Under the pieces are notes generated by a model. That model saw only the letters and a list, made by a program, of their open reading frames with translations, was not told where the DNA came from and made no database searches. This document shows, one piece after another, positions 56,222 through 64,000 of a DNA stretch of 64,000 nt. Source of the stretch: JAENVU01 sp963801105 (GTDB lineage: Bacteria > Actinomycetota > Acidimicrobiia > IMCC26256 > JAENVU01); NCBI GenBank assembly GCA_963801105.1, contig CAWDDH010000003.1, positions 1,054,001 to 1,118,000 of the forward strand, given 5' to 3'. Made by a program: the position numbers and the translations under genes. How positions within the stretch are numbered: the stretch's first letter is position 1; the number at the start of each line of letters is the position of its first letter.

Positions 56222-58414
56222 ATGACCGCGACGATCGAGGGAACCGACGAGGTCCCGCCGCCGCCCGAGAGCCCGAGGTCCCGCCGTCGGTGGCCCTACT
56301 TCCTCGGCGGTTTCGTGCTGATCGCGGCGCTCGTCGTCGGCGGCTTCGTGTGGTCCCAGTACCGCGATCTCACGTCGTCGAAGTACCAGGTGATCTCCTA
56401 CAACGTGCCGGAGGCGCCGCACCTCGTCGCCGGCGCGGACGAGACCGTCTACCGGATCGACCCGACCCAGTCGTCGGTGACCTACGGGGTGGACGAGAAG
56501 CTGTTCGGCCACTCGACGAGCCGCGCCAACGGCACGACCAACGGCATCGCCGGCGACTTCGCGATCAACGCGACCGACCCGCGCGCCAGCCACGTGGGCC
56601 AGATCGTGGTCAACGTCGAGCAACTCCACTCCGACAACAACCTGCGCGACGCCAAGATGCGTCAGGACAACCTCGAGTCGCACGACCACCCGCTCGCGTA
56701 CCTCTCGGTCGGCGACCTGAGCGACCTGCCGACCTCAATCGAGGACGGCACGCACTACCAGTTCGACCTGCCGAGCCAGCTGACCGTGCGGGACACACCG
56801 GCCGCCGTGACCTGGACCGTCGACGCGGTCGTCCACAACGGGCGCCTCGAGGCGACGGCCACGACCAAGGTGAAGATGTCGACGTTCGGCATCGGGCCGA
56901 TCAGCATCGCCGGGCTCGTGAGCACCGGTGACGACGTCGACCTCACCATGAGGCTCGTGGCGCTCGACCCCTCGAACCACGTCATCCCCGCGTCGATCTC
57001 GCCGCCGAAGTCTGCGCCGCGCTCGGGGAACAGCCCGTCGTTCGAGAAGGCCGTCCTCCCGGTCATGGAGGCGAACTGCGCCTCGTGCCACATGTCCGGT
57101 CAGGTCGGCGCGGCCCACTGGAAGTTCGACACCGTCCAGGACGCGCAGACGGTGGCCGACGGCATCGGCACGGTCGTGGAGGCCCGCTACATGCCGCCCT
57201 GGCCGGCCTCGAACAAGGGCGTCCCGCTGGCCCACTCGAAGCAGCTGGACCAGAAGGACCTGAACACGATCCTGAAGTGGGCCCGCGCGGGCGGGCCGAT
57301 CGACGTCCCCGCGTCCCGGAAGATCAAGGCGACCAAGGGACCGGTGCCGGACCCACCCCGGCGCGACCGCGTGCTCAAGATGCCCGAGGCCTACACCGGC
57401 TCGCTCAGCGTGCCGAACGACTACCGCTGCTTCGTGCTCGACCCGCACCTCACCAAGCCCATGTACCTCACCGGCTACGAGGTCACGCCCGGCGTGCGCA
57501 CCGAGATCCACCACAGCCAGGTGTTCCACCAGAACGCCGAGCAGGCGGCGCGGAGCCGGGCCCGGTCCGGCCAGGACGGCAAGCCCGGCTGGAGCTGCTA
57601 CTCGAGCCCGGAGGGTGTCAGCACGCGGCGCGGCAGCGGCGGCGGCTTCAGCGGGCAGTCGGGCCTCGTCGCAGGATGGGTGCCGGGTCAGGACCCGACG
57701 ATCTTCCCCGAGCACTCCGGCGTGCTGCTCCAGCCCGGCGACGTGCTCATCCACCAGATCCACTACCACTACGACACGACGCCGGTCCCGGACCGCACCA
57801 CGATCTCGCTCCAGCTCGATCCCGTCACCGCGAAGGTCCGCCAGCTCCGGGTCGTGAACCCGATCGCGCCGGTCGAGATCCCGTGCATGCCCGGCGAGAC
57901 CGCGGCGCTGTGCGACCGGACGGCCGCGCTCGCGGACAACGCGAAGCTCTACGGTCCGTTCGGCTCCGCGGTGGAGGGTGGTCTGCTCGGCCTCTGCGGC
58001 AAGACCCAGGCGGAGCTGGCCGGAAGGTTCCAGAACGGCATCGCGTCGTCGGACTGCATGTACTCGGTGCCCGAGTCCGGCACGATCGTCGGTGTGCTCG
58101 GCCACGAGCACACCCTCGGTCGCAGCTTCCGCCTGACGCTGGACCCGGGGACCCCCCAGGAGAAGATCCTCCTGGACATCCCGACGTGGAACTTCGACTG
58201 GCAGATGAACTACCAGCTCGAGACGCCGCTCCACGTCGAGAAGGGCCAGAAGCTCAAGATGGAGTGCACCTGGGATCGCAGCCTCGATTCGAACCGCGCG
58301 CCGAAGTACATCGTGTTCGCCGAGGGCACCGAGGACGAGATGTGCTTCGGGACCTACGGGTTGATCCCCGACGACCAGAGCAGCAGCACCGCGGGCGCGC
58401 GTCCGAGCCGCTAG
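56222..58414 (+). CDS. TM-YceI-cytochrome c-copper type II monooxygenase fusion
   Basis: About 730 residues, extracytoplasmic. One N-terminal helix (WPYFLGGFVLIAALVVGGFVW, about 25-45) is followed by a YceI-like lipocalin domain (YRIDPTQSSVTYGVDEKLFG to about 260). A haem c site CASCH is at 286-290. A PHM-like copper monooxygenase region then has HH at 430-431, H-x-x-H-x-H at 511-516, HEH at 628-630 and Met at 707 in DEMCFG, so all six expected Cu(H)/Cu(M) ligands can be placed. The ATG at 56222 has a purine-rich GGGGGGATGGGGA upstream; GTG 56192 and ATG 56207 are in-frame alternatives. A TAGCGT box lies at 56175-56180. Substrate unknown. Confidence 0.85.
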   Translation: MTATIEGTDEVPPPPESPRSRRRWPYFLGGFVLIAALVVGGFVWSQYRDLTSSKYQVISYNVPEAPHLVAGADETVYRIDPTQSSVTYGVDEKLFGHSTSRANGTTNGIAGDFAINATDPRASHVGQIVVNVEQLHSDNNLRDAKMRQDNLESHDHPLAYLSVGDLSDLPTSIEDGTHYQFDLPSQLTVRDTPAAVTWTVDAVVHNGRLEATATTKVKMSTFGIGPISIAGLVSTGDDVDLTMRLVALDPSNHVIPASISPPKSAPRSGNSPSFEKAVLPVMEANCASCHMSGQVGAAHWKFDTVQDAQTVADGIGTVVEARYMPPWPASNKGVPLAHSKQLDQKDLNTILKWARAGGPIDVPASRKIKATKGPVPDPPRRDRVLKMPEAYTGSLSVPNDYRCFVLDPHLTKPMYLTGYEVTPGVRTEIHHSQVFHQNAEQAARSRARSGQDGKPGWSCYSSPEGVSTRRGSGGGFSGQSGLVAGWVPGQDPTIFPEHSGVLLQPGDVLIHQIHYHYDTTPVPDRTTISLQLDPVTAKVRQLRVVNPIAPVEIPCMPGETAALCDRTAALADNAKLYGPFGSAVEGGLLGLCGKTQAELAGRFQNGIASSDCMYSVPESGTIVGVLGHEHTLGRSFRLTLDPGTPQEKILLDIPTWNFDWQMNYQLETPLHVEKGQKLKMECTWDRSLDSNRAPKYIVFAEGTEDEMCFGTYGLIPDDQSSSTAGARPSR

Positions 58415-58496
58415 TCGGGCTCGCGCGCCCGGTCCCTCGCGACGCGCAAGGTCGCGCGCCCGGCGCCGGTCGTCGGCCGCGGCCGTTCGATGCGGG

Positions 58497-58955
58497 TCAG
58501 ACGGCGCGGACCGTGACCGTTGCGCGCGCCGCCCGCCCATCGCTGCGGTGCAGGACGATGTCGAAGTGCTCGCCCGCGTGCGAGGGGGCGCGCAGGCCCG
58601 TCAGCATCACGTGGTTCGACCCCGGCCGGAACGTCACGCGCCCGTGCGCGGGGACCTTCACGTCGCCCATCTCGACCATGCCGACGATCGCGTGCGCGCC
58701 GGAGCCCTTCGTCGCGATCCGGTGCAGCATCGTCCCGCCGGCGATCGCGTCCGGCACGTCGGCGGAGGTGATCGTGACGTCGGCGCCACCCGGGTTCTCG
58801 ACGGTGAAGTACACCGCCGCGGTGGTCTGGGATTCCGCGGTCTCGCGCGCCCAGGCGCCGTGGACCCGGATCGGTCCGGCGGTCGGGCTGCTGGAGCATC
58901 CCACCGCGAGGAGCGTCATCGCCCCCAGCGCGATCACGGCGAACCCCCGCCTCAT
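58497..58955 (-). CDS. PCu(A)C copper chaperone lipoprotein
   Basis: A 152-residue lipoprotein (lipobox LLAVGC) of the PCu(A)C family, which carries Cu(I) to the CuA centre of cytochrome oxidase outside the membrane. Metal-site residues: MLH in GGTMLHRIAT, VGMVEM, and the C-terminal NHVMLTGL (H-x-M). The start overlaps the sco1 stop, so the two are coupled. It faces the copper monooxygenase fusion tail to tail across 82 bases. Confidence 0.9.
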   Translation of the reverse strand: MRRGFAVIALGAMTLLAVGCSSSPTAGPIRVHGAWARETAESQTTAAVYFTVENPGGADVTITSADVPDAIAGGTMLHRIATKGSGAHAIVGMVEMGDVKVPAHGRVTFRPGSNHVMLTGLRAPSHAGEHFDIVLHRSDGRAARATVTVRAV

Positions 58956-59608
58956 GACGAGGCGCCGGCCGAACCTGCCTTGGCGAGGAGGAGCTCCAGG
59001 TCGGCTGCGATCGTCTTCTCGCTCATGCCGAAGGGCCAGGCGTCGACGATCTTGCCGTTCTCGTCGACCGCGAACACGAGGGAGGTGTGCCCGACCTCGA
59101 CCTCACCCTTGGCGTTCTTCGCGACCTCGTACTGCACACCGAACGCGTCGGTGACCGTCTTCAGGAGCGCCGGGTCTTCGGTGCGCAGCGCGTGCGACGT
59201 CTTGAAGAAGAGGGAGAGGTACTGCGTGAGCACCGGTCCGGTGTCGCGATCGGGGTCCACGGTGGCCATCGCGACCTGCACCTTGCTCGCGTCCGGCCCG
59301 ATCTTGTGCAGTGCGAGCTTGATACCGGCCAGCGTGCCCGGGCAGATGTCGGGGCACGAGGTGTAGCCGAAGTACACGAGCAGGAGCTGGCCCGGCTGAG
59401 CCTTGAAGGGGAGGTTCTCGCCGGTGGCGACGTCGGGGAGGGCGAGCGTCGAGACGTCGGGCTGGGGGGTCTGCTGGAGCCCCTGGAGCTTGGCCGCCTT
59501 GGCCGGGCTCTTCGCGGCCGACCCCGAGGAGGAGCCGCACGCCGGGAGGGCGGCGAGGACCACGACGGCGAGAATTCCGAGTTGAGACCGGCGACGCATG
59601 GCGCCCAT
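58952..59608 (-). CDS. Sco1/SenC-family copper/thiol protein
   Basis: A thioredoxin-fold lipoprotein of about 218 residues (lipobox AALPAC) that inserts copper into, or reduces, the CuA site of cytochrome c oxidase. It has the Cu/thiol motif GYTSCPDICPG and the His ligand in VGHTSLVF. ATG at 59608 or 59599 (MGAMRRRSQ) cannot be separated. Operon order is sco1 then PCu(A)C, a usual pairing. Confidence 0.92.
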   Translation of the reverse strand: MGAMRRRSQLGILAVVVLAALPACGSSSGSAAKSPAKAAKLQGLQQTPQPDVSTLALPDVATGENLPFKAQPGQLLLVYFGYTSCPDICPGTLAGIKLALHKIGPDASKVQVAMATVDPDRDTGPVLTQYLSLFFKTSHALRTEDPALLKTVTDAFGVQYEVAKNAKGEVEVGHTSLVFAVDENGKIVDAWPFGMSEKTIAADLELLLAKAGSAGASS

Positions 59609-59646
59609 GGTCGCAGATCCGACCGGCGGTGTCCGAACGCGACGGG

Positions 59647-60537
59647 TCATCCTCCGGCGGCGGGCGCGACCGCGGTCATGAAGTGCTCGATGGTCTCGGG
59701 TCGTCCGAAATCGGTGAGCTGGACCACGAATCCCTCGATGCCCCGCGCCGCCTCGGCGCTCAGCGCGTCGGCCACCTCGGGTGCGGTGCCGCCGAGGAGC
59801 CCGCCCCACGCCCCGAATCGTCGCCCGCCCACGGCAAGGATCTCGGCGCGCTCGGCGTCGGTGCGCGCGAGTGCGACCGGGTGTTGGGTCGAGACGCGGG
59901 CGTGTCCCGCGGCGGGCAGCAGCTCGTCGAGTCGGTCGACCGCGTACGACGGGCAGTTCCACCAGTCGGCGCGCGCGGCCACGAGCGGCATCGTGAGCTT
60001 CGGTCCCGCGCCGCCGAGATGGATCGGCGGGCGCGGCTGCTGCACCGGACGCGGCCGCCCGATCGCGCCCCTCAGCGTGAAGTGCTCGCCGTCGAAATCG
60101 AACGGGTCGCCGGCGAACATCCGATCGAGGATCTCGAGGGTCTCGGCGAGTCGTGCCGCCCGCACGGTCGGCGGTCCACTGCCGATGCCGAACGCCGAGA
60201 GCTCGTCGGGCACCGAGCCCCAACCGATCCCGAGCTCGAGCCGGCCGTGGGAGATCACGTCGAGGGTCGCTGCCATCTTGGCGAGGACCGCGGGGTGCCG
60301 GAACGGATCGCACGTGACGAGGTGTCCGATCCGGATGCGGGTGGTGCGCGCCGCGAGCGCGGCGGCCAGTGTCCACCCTTCGAACACGTCCACGTCTCGC
60401 GCCATCGGCGCGACCAGGTGGTCCATGAGCCAGACCGAGTCGAAGCCAGCCGCCTCGGCCGCGAGAGTGCGCTCGAGCACGGTCTCGAAGCTCATGCGCA
60501 GCTGCGGGAGGAAGAGCCCGAACCACGGAGCGGTCAT
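59647..60537 (-). CDS. LLM-class F420-dependent oxidoreductase
   Basis: A luciferase-like TIM barrel protein (296 residues). It begins WFGLFLPQLRMSFETVLERTLAAEAAGFDSVWLMDH, with LVTCDPFRHPAVLAKMAATLDVISHGRLELGIGWG and PIHLGGAGPK in the F420-binding arrangement. Substrate unknown. Its start overlaps the stop of the SDR at 60534. Confidence 0.88.
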   Translation of the reverse strand: MTAPWFGLFLPQLRMSFETVLERTLAAEAAGFDSVWLMDHLVAPMARDVDVFEGWTLAAALAARTTRIRIGHLVTCDPFRHPAVLAKMAATLDVISHGRLELGIGWGSVPDELSAFGIGSGPPTVRAARLAETLEILDRMFAGDPFDFDGEHFTLRGAIGRPRPVQQPRPPIHLGGAGPKLTMPLVAARADWWNCPSYAVDRLDELLPAAGHARVSTQHPVALARTDAERAEILAVGGRRFGAWGGLLGGTAPEVADALSAEAARGIEGFVVQLTDFGRPETIEHFMTAVAPAAGG

Positions 60538-61307
60538 GTGGCGGTGGTACCCCCGTCGACGGCCATCACCTGGCCCGTGAGGTGGTGCGCGTCGGGCGAG
60601 AGGAGGAAGCCCGCGACCGACGCGATGTCGGGCGCCGATGCCACGACGCCGAGCGGCACGTCGCGTTTCATGCGGGCCCGCGACTCGGGGGTGTCCCAGA
60701 CGCCGCCGGTCATCGGCGTGTCGACGGCGCCGGGGCAGATGCAGTTCACCCGCACTCCGTGCCGCCCGTACTGCACCGCGGCGAGCCGGGTGAGCGCGAC
60801 GACTCCTCCCTTGCTCGCCGTGTAGCCCGATCCGTAGCCGTGACCGCGGAGCCCGGCGGTGGACGCGATGGTCACGATGCTGCTGCGCGGATCGCCTTCG
60901 GTGCGCACCAGGTACGGGAGCGCGTGCTTCATCGCGAGGAACGTGCCGGTGAGGTTCACCGCGAGCACGTGCTCGAACGTCTCGAGGGTGACCTCCGCGA
61001 GCGGTTGGAGATCCGGGCCGTGGAAGATGCCGGCTGCCGTGACGACACCGTCGAGACGACCGTACCCGTCGACGGCGCGCGCCACGGCTGCCGCCACCGC
61101 GGGCTCGTCGCTGACGTCGCCGACCGCGCCGACGGCCCGGGCACCCGTGTCGGTGACGAGGGTCAGCGTCTCGTCGACGCCGTCACCGTCACGGTCCAGG
61201 ACCACGGGCACGCCGCCGCGCGCCGCGACCTCGAGCGCGGTCGCTCGACCGATCCCGCTCCCACCGCCGGTGACGAGCACCACGCGGTCTGCGAGCATGG
61301 GGTTCAT
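60534..61307 (-). CDS. Short-chain dehydrogenase/reductase
   Basis: Classical SDR (257 residues): cofactor motif TGGGSGIG near 14-21, TAAG in place of NNAG (VVTAAGIFHG), Ser in IASTAGL, YTASK catalytic Tyr and Lys, and CICPGAVDTPM. Acidic Asp after beta-2 (VVLDRDGD) suggests NAD. Coupled to the LLM gene. Confidence 0.9.
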   Translation of the reverse strand: MNPMLADRVVLVTGGGSGIGRATALEVAARGGVPVVLDRDGDGVDETLTLVTDTGARAVGAVGDVSDEPAVAAAVARAVDGYGRLDGVVTAAGIFHGPDLQPLAEVTLETFEHVLAVNLTGTFLAMKHALPYLVRTEGDPRSSIVTIASTAGLRGHGYGSGYTASKGGVVALTRLAAVQYGRHGVRVNCICPGAVDTPMTGGVWDTPESRARMKRDVPLGVVASAPDIASVAGFLLSPDAHHLTGQVMAVDGGTTAT

Positions 61308-61365
61308 GGGGCCGACCGTACCCCCGGGTTAGGTTGAGCGACCAGGCTGATCGGGGGACGGCGCG

Positions 61366-62145
61366 ATGGTCGATCGGGACACGGTCGGGATGCACGAGGT
61401 CGACCGACGCGTGATCATCGTGACGGGCTCGGGCCGGGGCGTCGGGCTCGGCATCGCCCGTCACGTCGGTCGCGGGGGTGCCAGGGTCGTGGTGGCCGAG
61501 TGGAACGACGAGCTGCGCGCCGCGGCCACCGCCGAGCTCGAAGGTCTCGGCGTCGAGGTGCTCGGGGTCGCCACGAACATCATGGTGCGGGACGAGATCG
61601 ACGCGATGGTCGCCGCCACGATCGAGCGGTTCGGTCGGGTCGACGGCATCGTGAACAACGCGCAGACCTTCCGACCGACGGCGCCGATGGCGTCGGTGAC
61701 CGAGGAGGACGTCGACGTCTTCTACGACTCCGGCGTCAAGGGGACCCTCTGGGCCATGCAGGCGGTGTATCCGCACATGGCGGGCCAGGGGTGGGGCCGG
61801 ATCGTGAACTTTGCGTCGTCGATGGGCATCACCGGCGGTCGCGGCTTCGGGGCCTACAACGCGTCGAAGGAGGCCATCCGTGCGCTCACCCGCACCGCGG
61901 CGCGGGAGTGGGCACCCGACGGCATCGTCGTCAACTGCATCGCCCCCGCGGCCGCGGACCATCACGGCGACGCCGCGAAGCGGTCCGAGGGGTACCGCAT
62001 CTTCGTGGAGAACTGCCCGATGGGGCGCCAGGGCGACCCCGAGACCGACATCGGACCGCTCGCGTGGTTCCTCTGCTCGGATGCCTGCCGCTACCTGACC
62101 GGCCACACGTTCATGGCCGACGGCGGCGCGTTCATGTGGTCGTGA
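61366..62145 (+). CDS. Short-chain dehydrogenase/reductase
   Basis: A 259-residue SDR: TGSGRGVGLGIA cofactor loop, IVNNAQTF, FASSMGITG, YNASK catalytic pair. The tail (FLCSDACRYLTGHTFMADGGAFMW) is typical of the FabG-like group. Divergent from the SDR at 60534; a TTAGGTTG patch at 61328-61335 may hold its -10 box. GTGA overlap with the hotdog gene. Confidence 0.9.
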   Translation: MVDRDTVGMHEVDRRVIIVTGSGRGVGLGIARHVGRGGARVVVAEWNDELRAAATAELEGLGVEVLGVATNIMVRDEIDAMVAATIERFGRVDGIVNNAQTFRPTAPMASVTEEDVDVFYDSGVKGTLWAMQAVYPHMAGQGWGRIVNFASSMGITGGRGFGAYNASKEAIRALTRTAAREWAPDGIVVNCIAPAAADHHGDAAKRSEGYRIFVENCPMGRQGDPETDIGPLAWFLCSDACRYLTGHTFMADGGAFMWS

Positions 62146-62627
62146 CGCTCGAGGCCACCACCGGGTACCGCTTCGTCCGGCCGGTCACGCTGCTCCCCGA
62201 GCACATCGACGGGCAGGGGCACCTGAACAACGCCGCGGTCGCGCGGATCCTGAACGAACTCCGCGTCGAGTACATCTTCGCGGGGCCGGGTCCACGCTGG
62301 GGTGAGTACCTGCGCGCGGGTCGGCGCACGGTCGTCGTGCGCGAGCTCCACATCGCGTACGACCGGGAGGCGACGATCGACGACGACCTGGTGGGCTGCG
62401 TGCGGGTCTCGGCCCGGCGCGGGAAGGCCAAGATCGTCGAGCAGCGGATCGTCGACGCGGCCCGGGACCTCGTGGTCGCGCGTGCCTGGGCGGTCCAGCT
62501 CCTCGTCGAGGAGGGGCTGGTGGTGCCCTTCCCCGAGTTCTACTGGGAGGCCGTCGCACGGGCCGAGGGTCGCGTCCTCGAACCCGAGCCGCGCGCGGCA
62601 CCCGCGGAGTGGGGACCGCCGCACTGA
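62142..62627 (+). CDS. Hotdog-fold thioesterase-like protein (4HBT type)
   Basis: A 161-residue single hotdog domain: VTLLPEHIDGQGHLNNAAVARILNELRVEY carries the 4HBT N-terminal pattern (D/GHLNN), followed by VVVRELHIAYDREATIDDDLVG. It probably cleaves an acyl-CoA. Coupled to the SDR; the substrate is unknown. Confidence 0.82.
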   Translation: MTLEATTGYRFVRPVTLLPEHIDGQGHLNNAAVARILNELRVEYIFAGPGPRWGEYLRAGRRTVVVRELHIAYDREATIDDDLVGCVRVSARRGKAKIVEQRIVDAARDLVVARAWAVQLLVEEGLVVPFPEFYWEAVARAEGRVLEPEPRAAPAEWGPPH

Positions 62628-62710
62628 CGAGCGATCGGTCCAGAAGGCGAGGTCCTGGTCGAGCGGCCAGCCGAACGAGGAGATCGCGCTGACGGAGACG
62701 CGGTCGTGCA

Positions 62711-63483
62711 TCAGCCCAGCACGGCGCCGCGAGCGATGCTCCCGCCACCGTCGAGCGGCAGGTTGGCACCCGTGAGGAACTCGCTCTCGCGGCTCGCGAG
62801 GTAGACCGCGGCGTGCGCGACGTCGTCCGCCTCGCCGAGCCGGGTGAGATGCATGTCTTCGAGCCGGGTTCGCCGGTCCACGTCGAGGGTCGCGTCGCGG
62901 CGGTCGTTCAGGACGTAGCCGGGGCTGATCGTGTTGGCCCGGATGCCGTTGGCGGCTTCGTCGACCGCGATCGCTCGCGTCAAGCCGTTCAGACCGGCCT
63001 TGCTCGCGATGTACGCCGCGAGCCCGCGGCTGGCGCGTTCGGCCTGGCGCGTCGAGATGTTGACGATCGCGCCGTGCCCGGCCGCGCGGAGGTGCGGGAT
63101 CGCGGCGCGGCACAACCACATCGGGGCCGAGAGGTTCACGCGGAGCGCGGCTTCCCAGGCGTCGGTGGTCAGGTCGGCCACCGCGCCGTCCGCATCGTCG
63201 ACCGCGCTCGCGACCGCGTTGTTCACGAGGACGGTGAGTCCCCCGAGCTGCTCGGCGGCGGAGTCCACGAGCCGGGTGCACTCCGCCTCGACGCCGAGGT
63301 CCGCGAGCGCCACGTGCGCGACGCCTCCCGTCCGGGTGATCGCGGCGGCGACGGCCCCCGCGCGCCGGGGTCCCGACCGGTGACCACCACCGCGGCGCCC
63401 TCGGTCGCGAATCGGCGGACGATCGCCGCCCCGATGCCCGACGTGGAGCCGGTGACGAGAGCCAGCTCCCCCGCGAGTCGCAC
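62711..63483 (-). CDS. Short-chain dehydrogenase/reductase, frame broken near 63358
   Basis: The N-terminal part MRLAGELALVTGSTSGIGAAI...VVVTGRD is in one frame; VAHVALADLGVEAE, VLVNNAVAS, NISTRQAERASRG, YIASK and ISPGYV are in another. The break lies in the GCGCGGGGGCC run at about 63352-63362. Unlike the other breaks in this window it fits one missing G (or two extra bases). The repaired SDR is about 257 residues. Close to the other SDRs but not a recent copy. Confidence 0.85.
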
Positions 63484-63513
63484 GCCGCGGAGGCTACCGG
63501 CCGGAAGGACGCT

Positions 63514-63936
63514 TCAGTCGCTGACGCCGGTGGCGCCGCGCCGCTGCAGCGCGTTCCGCAGGCGGACCGCGGCCTCGTCGAGCGACTCGGCCGACGGCGA
63601 TGAATCGGCGTTGGCGAAGCTGAGGTCGCGCTCGGCGTCGATCGGCACGACGTGCAGGTGGACGTGGGGCACCTCGAGCCCGGCCACGATGAGCCCGATC
63701 CGGGTCGGGTCGAAAGCCTCCATCTGCGCCGCGCCGATCGTGTGCGCGACCCGCATGAGGTGGGCGTTGAGCTCCGGCTCGAGGTCGATCCAGTGGTCCA
63801 GCTCGACCCGCGGCACGACCAGGGTGTGCCCCGGGCGGAGCGGGGCGATGGAGAGGAAGGCGACGCAGTCGCCGTCGCGCCAGACGAAGCGGCCGGGCAG
63901 CTCGCCCTCGATGATCCGCGTGAAGATCGTGGCCAC
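63514..63936 (-). CDS. HIT-family hydrolase
   Basis: A 140-residue histidine-triad protein: TIFTRIIEGELPGRFVWRD N-terminal HIT pattern, LRPGHTLVVPR, and the nucleotide-binding triad VPHVHLHVVP. These enzymes hydrolyse nucleotide phosphoramidates or adenylated products. It ends 63 bases before the window edge, where I see no further gene. Confidence 0.92.
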   Translation of the reverse strand: MATIFTRIIEGELPGRFVWRDGDCVAFLSIAPLRPGHTLVVPRVELDHWIDLEPELNAHLMRVAHTIGAAQMEAFDPTRIGLIVAGLEVPHVHLHVVPIDAERDLSFANADSSPSAESLDEAAVRLRNALQRRGATGVSD

Positions 63937-64000
63937 GGCCGAACTCTACGAGCCCGACGGCACCGGCGCGTCGGCCGTGGATCCGGCCCGGACGCCCCGC

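Overview
The window looks like a piece of chromosome from a high-GC actinobacterium, most likely of the Acidimicrobiia type. The reasons are the very high GC, a BldC-type regulator, separate PurS/PurQ/PurL subunits, an F420-type luciferase-like oxidoreductase, two cytochromes P450, tRNA genes without an encoded CCA, and several TAnnnT boxes placed 6-8 bases before start codons (leaderless promoters). The class assignment is inference. I see no insertion sequence, phage, CRISPR array, rRNA or replication origin.

Layout. 1-2280: 3' part of clpB. 2.4-14.4 kb: almost the whole de novo purine pathway (purA, purD, purB, purC, purS, purQ, then after one antisense gene purL, purF, purM), with pyrE inserted behind purQ. 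14.4-17.0 kb: a small zinc-ribbon protein, an orphan ParA, BldC and a low-GC membrane acyltransferase. 17.07-17.34 kb: tRNA-Glu, tRNA-Asp, tRNA-Phe on the minus strand. 17.4-33.2 kb: an exopolysaccharide locus. It has a nucleotide-sugar epimerase, a secreted PKD/DNRLRE protein with a tandem duplication, a secreted beta-helix protein, a priming sugar-phosphate transferase, a Wzz-like protein with a degenerate kinase domain, a GT4 glycosyltransferase, a Wzy/O-antigen-ligase-like protein, a Wzx-like flippase, two P-loop kinase-like proteins, and a second beta-helix protein with Calx-beta repeats. The two beta-helix proteins are paralogues at opposite ends of the assembly genes.

33.2-39.5 kb: P450, MaoC-like, crotonase and NIPSNAP genes that look like lipid or sterol catabolism; tRNA-Lys; a second P450; a LuxR-type regulator lacking the phospho-acceptor Asp; csrA. 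39.5-54.4 kb: nitrogen and polyamine metabolism. The minus strand carries an aldehyde dehydrogenase, a class III aminotransferase, bioA-bioF-bioD, an Lrp regulator, an omega-aminotransferase and alanine dehydrogenase. The plus strand carries a PotADBC-type transporter and mmsA. 54.4-59.6 kb: a copper-flavoured region with a lipoprotein, a CPBP protease and a membrane protein, divergent from a TM-YceI-cytochrome c-copper monooxygenase fusion, followed by PCu(A)C and Sco1. 59.6-63.9 kb: an LLM oxidoreductase, three SDRs, a thioesterase-like hotdog protein and a HIT protein.

Caution. At least fourteen single-base frame breaks interrupt otherwise intact genes, including the usually essential purL and pyrE. 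Nearly all behave as one extra base. The simplest reading is insertion-type sequencing or assembly error, so I give the affected genes as full-length loci with the break position. Many genes are translationally coupled through 4-base ATGA or GTGA overlaps.
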